A stretch of DNA of 64,000 nt from Clostridia bacterium (GTDB lineage: Bacteria; Bacillota; Clostridia; UBA1212; UBA1255). Location of the stretch: positions 24,331 to 88,330 of the forward strand of contig JAGBGO010000027.1 in the NCBI GenBank assembly GCA_017935905.1, read 5' to 3'. The notes under the pieces are model-generated. The model was not told where the DNA came from. It did no database searches and saw only the letters and a list, made by a program, of their open reading frames with translations. Shown piece by piece: positions 60,177-64,000 of this stretch (the first letter of the stretch is position 1; each line of letters opens with the position of its first letter). The position numbers and the translations under genes were made by a program.

Positions 60177-61250
60177 TTAGCTTAAATCCAGCGGAAATTC
60201 CAATTTGATATATCCGTCTTTCATTACGTAGTGGTGCTTAACACCTTTCTTTGTGAGGAACGTATGAATATCAATGGTCTCCCAGGGTCCGGAGTCATAT
60301 CCGCCGCCGTTATCATTGTCCCACAACCAAGTGGGTGTTGCCCACAAACAGGCCTCCGGACGAATGGTCCAGTAGTAAGACATAGGCAAGCCCTGAGAGC
60401 CATGGTGACCCAACTGAACCACGTCTACGTCCGTAGAACCGGTATCCTTCATAGCACGAATGAATCGTGCGCCCGATAAGGGACCCAGATCACCTAAGAA
60501 CAGAACGCGCTGACCGCCCAGTTTCATATCAAATACAATACTGCTTTCGTTTACCGCATTGGAAATCAAGCCGGCATTTTTCTCATCGGGCGTTAAAATA
60601 ATATTAAAAGTAACGTTATCGACTGTATAGGAATCGCCTTTCTGCACAGTCACAATCTGATCCTCCGACAACTTGCTTACTGCCCGTTTGAACTTCTCTA
60701 ACGTATTCTCGCTGTCATTCTTATCAAATCCGCCATACTGATATAAGTACGCTTCAGAAGGATTGTTGTAGTAAACCTTCTTAACATTCACGGTTCCCGG
60801 CATATTATTGATCAAATGAGAAAATACGTTCACGTGGTCGGAATGGCAGTGGGTCAAAATCCACGCATCAATGGTAGGTACTTCTTCTCCGGTAATTTCC
60901 CGCAAAGTCTTCAATAGGTTTTCAATTTCTTTCTTGGGATACTTCTTACCCTGGTACGTACCGCTGTTGCTGTCTCCACCGCCGTCAATTACGATTACCT
61001 TATCGTTCTTAGTCTCAATTACGTAAGACATCATTAAAGCATCGGTAACCGCCAACTGATGCACTGCGGCATCATAGGTTTTCTCCGGTTTCGGTGTTGC
61101 GGTAGGCGCTTCCGTGTTTCCGGACTGAGTTGGCTTCACCGTAGCACTCTGGGTAGGCTCCGTCTCCGTACTGCCGGCGCCGCAACCAAACAAAGAGATG
61201 CCCATCACGGCAACTAAACATAGTACAATAACTCTTCTCAATTTACGCAT
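60177..61250 (-). CDS. MBL-fold hydrolase lipoprotein, ComEC-like domain
   Basis: 357 residues. Lipoprotein signal (basic start, hydrophobic stretch, lipobox LFGC at about residue 23), a short Thr/Pro linker, then a metallo-beta-lactamase fold: IDGGGDSN, the metal motif THCHSDH, LFLGDLG and QLGHHGS. It resembles the detached hydrolase domain of ComEC and related surface MBL proteins, which act on nucleic acid or phosphodiesters. It is single-gene with its own promoter and terminator. Substrate unknown. Confidence 0.85.
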   Translation of the reverse strand: MRKLRRVIVLCLVAVMGISLFGCGAGSTETEPTQSATVKPTQSGNTEAPTATPKPEKTYDAAVHQLAVTDALMMSYVIETKNDKVIVIDGGGDSNSGTYQGKKYPKKEIENLLKTLREITGEEVPTIDAWILTHCHSDHVNVFSHLINNMPGTVNVKKVYYNNPSEAYLYQYGGFDKNDSENTLEKFKRAVSKLSEDQIVTVQKGDSYTVDNVTFNIILTPDEKNAGLISNAVNESSIVFDMKLGGQRVLFLGDLGPLSGARFIRAMKDTGSTDVDVVQLGHHGSQGLPMSYYWTIRPEACLWATPTWLWDNDNGGGYDSGPWETIDIHTFLTKKGVKHHYVMKDGYIKLEFPLDLS

Positions 61251-61285
61251 ACTCCTTTAACTCCTCGTAAAAATTTCGTGAAGTT

Positions 61286-61314
61286 ATTATACTAAATATA
61301 AACTGATTTTTCAA
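61286..61314 (-). promoter_or_regulatory. Promoter of the MBL-fold lipoprotein gene
   Basis: Minus-strand TTGAAA (61309-61314), 17 bp, perfect TATAAT (61286-61291). It overlaps the last codon of the preceding gene. Confidence 0.65.
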
Positions 61315-63329
61315 TCGTATTTTGTCGAATTTTTCTTTCTGCGAAAGATTACAAAAATGACAACCACCGCAATCAATAATACGACACCGGCGCAAGTACC
61401 ACCGATGATCCAAGGAAATACATCATCCCCCGCCATCTTCCCCGGCGTTTCCTGTCCTTCCCGGGTGGTAAAACAGAACGCGAAACGTCCTCCCGGCGCT
61501 ACGTCCCCATACTGGTAGAAATCCAAAATATTCCCGTCATTTCCGGCGTTATCTGCCCATTTGAAATTAAATGTGATCTCCTGAGTATCGTCAAAACCTA
61601 TGCTGCTTCTGGGAACGGCTATTTCCAAGGCATTGCCGGACACACTATACGTGCCGGTTCCTGTAGCCTCAAACGCCCAACCTCCTGTGCTTCGTTCAAC
61701 CGTCACGCGACCATTTTCCGAAAAATTGCGGTTAATGACGTACTCAAAGCCTTCCCAGTTAGGGGCAATGCCGTTGAAGTCCGTGTCCATAAACAAACGC
61801 ATCCAGCCATCTTCCCCGGGCGCCGTAATAGGCTCCTTGGTTTCCACGAGGAAATAAAGATTGTTCCTGTCGTATGCAACTTTGGTGCAAGCAATGTCGT
61901 TGCGCAGGGTTTTGTTCACGTAATGGGTGTCGCCGTACCCTTTATGGTCCCGTTCCCAAGCGCTGTTGGTATAATGGGCGTAAGCAAGGGAAACAGAATC
62001 CCAATCGGTTACGCCGTCACCGATCACAATTTGCTTCTCCACCCCGTGTTCCTCAGTGGCCACGATTTGAGCATCCGCACCTTTAAAACGGCGGATGTTT
62101 TCTACCATTTGGTTGTAGAAGTGGTCTTTCAAAATACCCGAAGAAGGCTCAATATCCCGGCTGTACTCCGCCGTAAAATTATCCGAAAATGCACACTGCA
62201 CGCCTTGAAATTCCGTTTGCAACTGTGCCACGTATTCATTCCAACCGGTGATAAAGATCACCTGGGGATCCTGGGCAATGGCGTAATCCCACTGCTGTTG
62301 GAAATTCAAGCCATAAATATACGCATCTTTGTTTTGCTTGTTTACCGTCACGGTCTCGCCTTTATAAGTGTACGAATACGAATAGTCGCCCACGGCGTAG
62401 CCTCGGCCGCGCACGCCGCCTTTGGGATCGTTCATAGCGGTCATTTGGGTTTCGTTCGCATTCTGCGCCGCGCTGACACACATCATTTCCACGGATCCGT
62501 CCTGCTTCACACCAAATTTGGTTTGAGGATACACAGAGCACCAGCCCCATACTTTATCTTCGTAGGTATATTGAGGATCGAAATAGGATGCGCGCATGTG
62601 ACGGAAAGTAAAATGTTCCAAGATTGTCCTTTCCGTTTCATCCTTTGGGTCCAACGCGGTGGTATGGGCAATCATTAAAGGTTTTCCTTCCCAACAAAAC
62701 CATAAATCTTTATATTCTTCTTTCGTATAGAAACTCTTATATAAACGTTTCAATTGGACACGGCAATTGGTATCGTACCAACTGAGCAAAAAAGAAATCT
62801 TAGGGACATTGATGCCATCTTGCTTCGCCTTTGCAAAAGCCTCAAGCACGTCTTCGCAACCGCTCTTAAAGATCTCCGTTCCATTAGAGCAATCGAATAC
62901 AATATAGTCTACTCCTGCATCCGCTAAAAGTTCCGCGTGTTTCCGAAGCACGAAGGTGTCGCTGGTGCGGTAGTAGCCCAGGAGCGGATCGTCCCAAAAA
63001 TATGGATGTAATACATTGTTCTTTCCCCATGCCGGATGGTGAATATCATTCTGGGCTTCCGGATTAGCATTGATAATCTGTGTAATATTGCGCGGCTCCG
63101 CATAGGAAAAATAGGTGTGCCAGTTCCAGTAGAAGATGCCTACATATTTGTCTTCTTTAGGCGTGCCCACCTGCGCGGACGAACTAAGCGTTCGCCCGAG
63201 ACCGTCTACGGCTACCCAAGAGCCAGGCTGAACGGTTGCCGTTTGCTGCGCGGATGCTCCCACATGCAAGGACGACAGACTCAGGCTCAGAATGAGAACA
63301 AATATACACAACAGCACGCCTCTACGCAT
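61311..63329 (-). CDS. Exported GH99-like glycosidase with C-terminal carbohydrate-binding-like domain and membrane anchor
   Basis: 672 residues from the ATG at 63329 (AAGAGGTGGAG upstream), which opens a signal peptide ending near GASA. Catalytic-type domain (about 45-420): YVGIFYWNWH, HPYFWDDPLLGYY, DAGVDYIVFDCSNG, SFLLSWYDT and FITGWNEYVAQ, a pattern of GH99/GH71-like barrels. A beta-sandwich follows (about 455-625: TKVAYDRNNLYFLVET, LEIAVPRSSIGF) like CBM9/DOMON modules. A C-terminal helix and RRKKN anchor it. Divergent from an AraC gene, likely its regulator. Glycan target unknown. Confidence 0.75.
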   Translation of the reverse strand: MRRGVLLCIFVLILSLSLSSLHVGASAQQTATVQPGSWVAVDGLGRTLSSSAQVGTPKEDKYVGIFYWNWHTYFSYAEPRNITQIINANPEAQNDIHHPAWGKNNVLHPYFWDDPLLGYYRTSDTFVLRKHAELLADAGVDYIVFDCSNGTEIFKSGCEDVLEAFAKAKQDGINVPKISFLLSWYDTNCRVQLKRLYKSFYTKEEYKDLWFCWEGKPLMIAHTTALDPKDETERTILEHFTFRHMRASYFDPQYTYEDKVWGWCSVYPQTKFGVKQDGSVEMMCVSAAQNANETQMTAMNDPKGGVRGRGYAVGDYSYSYTYKGETVTVNKQNKDAYIYGLNFQQQWDYAIAQDPQVIFITGWNEYVAQLQTEFQGVQCAFSDNFTAEYSRDIEPSSGILKDHFYNQMVENIRRFKGADAQIVATEEHGVEKQIVIGDGVTDWDSVSLAYAHYTNSAWERDHKGYGDTHYVNKTLRNDIACTKVAYDRNNLYFLVETKEPITAPGEDGWMRLFMDTDFNGIAPNWEGFEYVINRNFSENGRVTVERSTGGWAFEATGTGTYSVSGNALEIAVPRSSIGFDDTQEITFNFKWADNAGNDGNILDFYQYGDVAPGGRFAFCFTTREGQETPGKMAGDDVFPWIIGGTCAGVVLLIAVVVIFVIFRRKKNSTKYD

Positions 63330-63391
63330 AAACAAACTCCACCTCTTTTGTTCAGTGATTTTATTATAGAACCTTTTTGTAAAAATGAACA

Positions 63392-63421
63392 TTGCAATAT
63401 GCAAGACAAACTTGTTATAAT
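63392..63421 (+). promoter_or_regulatory. Promoter of the truncated AraC gene with a TTGCA-ATA-TGCAA palindrome
   Basis: TTGCAA (63392-63397), 18 bp, perfect TATAAT (63416-63421). The -35 is part of a 13-bp inverted repeat, TTGCAATATGCAA (63392-63404), a possible regulator site in the divergent control region. Confidence 0.6.
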
Positions 63422-63456
63422 GATAGTATAAATATTCTTTTAACGGGGGATTTCTG

Positions 63457-63894
63457 GTGAAAAAGACAGATGTATTCATTAATGAGAAACATGCCGGGTT
63501 TAACCCGCTTCAATTCGGTTACCACGATTGCGATCCCGGATACAAGGTGGATTATGTTTTTCGTCCTTTCTGGTTGATCCACTACGTAGTTTCCGGCTCC
63601 GGGTCTTTGGAATTAAACGGGAATACCTATCCCGTAGAGGCAGGTAGTATGTTTATTGTACCGCCTTTTGAATATTCCGCTTATCAAGCCGACAAGAAAA
63701 ATCCTTGGAGCTATATTTGGATCGGTTTTGAGGATAATTTAAATCAACTACCGGACCTTTTTCATACACCTGTGCTACAAGTTTCGGGAGCAGGCGCCCT
63801 TTTTACCGAAATGCGCAACTGCAAAAATTTAGAAGAAGGGAGACACTTCGTAAGGAAGCTGTCTCCCTTCGGCTTTTGTAGTCAGCCAGAATGA
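63457..63894 (+). pseudogene. AraC-family regulator, N-terminal cupin only; gene cut by an insertion
   Basis: Starts at GTG 63457 with GGGGGA upstream. Residues 1-125 form an AraC-type cupin (RPFWLIHYVVSGSGSLELNG, VEAGSMFIVPPFEYSAY, WSYIWIGFED). About residue 127 the frame enters an 11-bp inverted repeat and ends 20 codons later with unrelated sequence (LSPFGFCSQPE). The DNA-binding domain is missing. It is divergent from the GH99-like gene and presumably once controlled it. Confidence 0.7.
63835..63870. repeat. Eleven-bp inverted repeat at the insertion boundary
   Basis: GAAGGGAGACA (63835-63845) and TGTCTCCCTTC (63860-63870), perfect, 14-nt loop, followed by GGCTTTTG. It begins where the AraC homology stops. 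It may be the outermost terminator-like structure of a mobile element. Confidence 0.6.
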
Positions 63895-63937
63895 TTGAAT
63901 TGTAAGGATAATTCAATTCATAACGGAGGATTACACA

Positions 63938-64000
63938 ATGGCAAACTTTATTGAAGAATTTTTCTACGGAAATCTTGATCCACAGGCACGTAGCACAAAG
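63938..64000 (+). CDS. Start of a DUF6809-like small protein (cut by window edge)
   Basis: ATG with GGAGGA 8 bp upstream opens a frame reading MANFIEEFFYGNLDPQARST to the window end. The EEFFYGNLDPQ stretch resembles the N-terminus of DUF6809 proteins, which are common on clostridial conjugative and mobilisable elements. Only 21 codons are visible, so this is tentative. Confidence 0.45.
   Translation, partial: MANFIEEFFYGNLDPQARSTK

Noticed and set aside
1..64000. tRNA and rRNA genes
   Set aside because: No TTCGAATC-type T-arm with matching acceptor stem, and no conserved rRNA core sequence, was seen on either strand.

Overview
The window reads as a chromosomal segment from an uncultured Clostridia-type Firmicute (Christensenellales or Oscillospirales-like; this placement is inference). 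Support comes from the gene content: a Gram-positive rpmG-secE-nusG-rplKAJL block with an L10-type leader, azlCD, a c-di-AMP receptor (DarA), LytR-CpsA-Psr and teichoic-acid-type genes, IleRS of the eukaryote-like type, cohesin and dockerin modules, strong GGAGG ribosome sites and TTGACA-N17-TATAAT promoters. Most of the window is close to half GC. The first 3.3 kb looks more AT-rich and carries an IS200/IS605 remnant. No rRNA, tRNA or CRISPR array was seen.

Layout. 1-3.3 kb: part of a glycerol-dehydrogenase-like gene, a divergent AraC regulator, the IS remnant and a D-threonine aldolase/D-serine dehydratase-like gene. 3.3-11.6 kb (minus strand): acyl-CoA synthetase, folD, azlD, azlC, ppa, the phospholipid set psd-pssA-flippase-like, DUF3343 and ispD. 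11.9-15.1 kb: ileS on plus. 15.3-21.4 kb (minus): a five-gene unit with a membrane-anchored dockerin protein, a membrane-anchored cohesin protein, a bitopic linker protein, a phosphoesterase and an unknown protein. 21.6-25.1 kb: ribosomal/translocase/NusG block. 25.2-32.9 kb: CvpA, DUF5711, YkvI-like carrier and a four-gene Gld-type ABC system. 33-40 kb: CapD-like dehydratase, SH3-C39 exported protein, P-type ATPase, two-part chromate transporter. 40-52 kb: a ten-gene surface-polymer operon mixing wall-teichoic-acid enzymes (TagA, TagD, MnaA, CDP-glycerol transferase, LCP) with a Wzx-type flippase and a WbaP-type initiating transferase. 52-57 kb (plus): ABC exporter with a zinc ribbon plus its DUF1854 partner, darA, HU (minus), a Usp-like protein and a thymidylate kinase. 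57-64 kb (minus): miaA, mutL, a ComEC-like MBL lipoprotein, an exported GH99-like protein, and at the right edge an AraC gene cut by what looks like the end of a mobile element.

Signals not explained by gene annotation: the 9-mer GGTAAAATG occurs 16 times on both strands, in several frames and between genes; intergenic triple inverted repeats with a constant arm spacing of about three DNA turns lie upstream of the acyl-CoA synthetase and between ispD and ileS, and a single one lies upstream of the dockerin gene; five perfect DnaA boxes are packed into the mutL linker; and MutL itself carries Tyr in place of the metal-binding Asp of its endonuclease motif. The paired membrane-anchored cohesin and dockerin proteins are the best candidate for an undescribed system.
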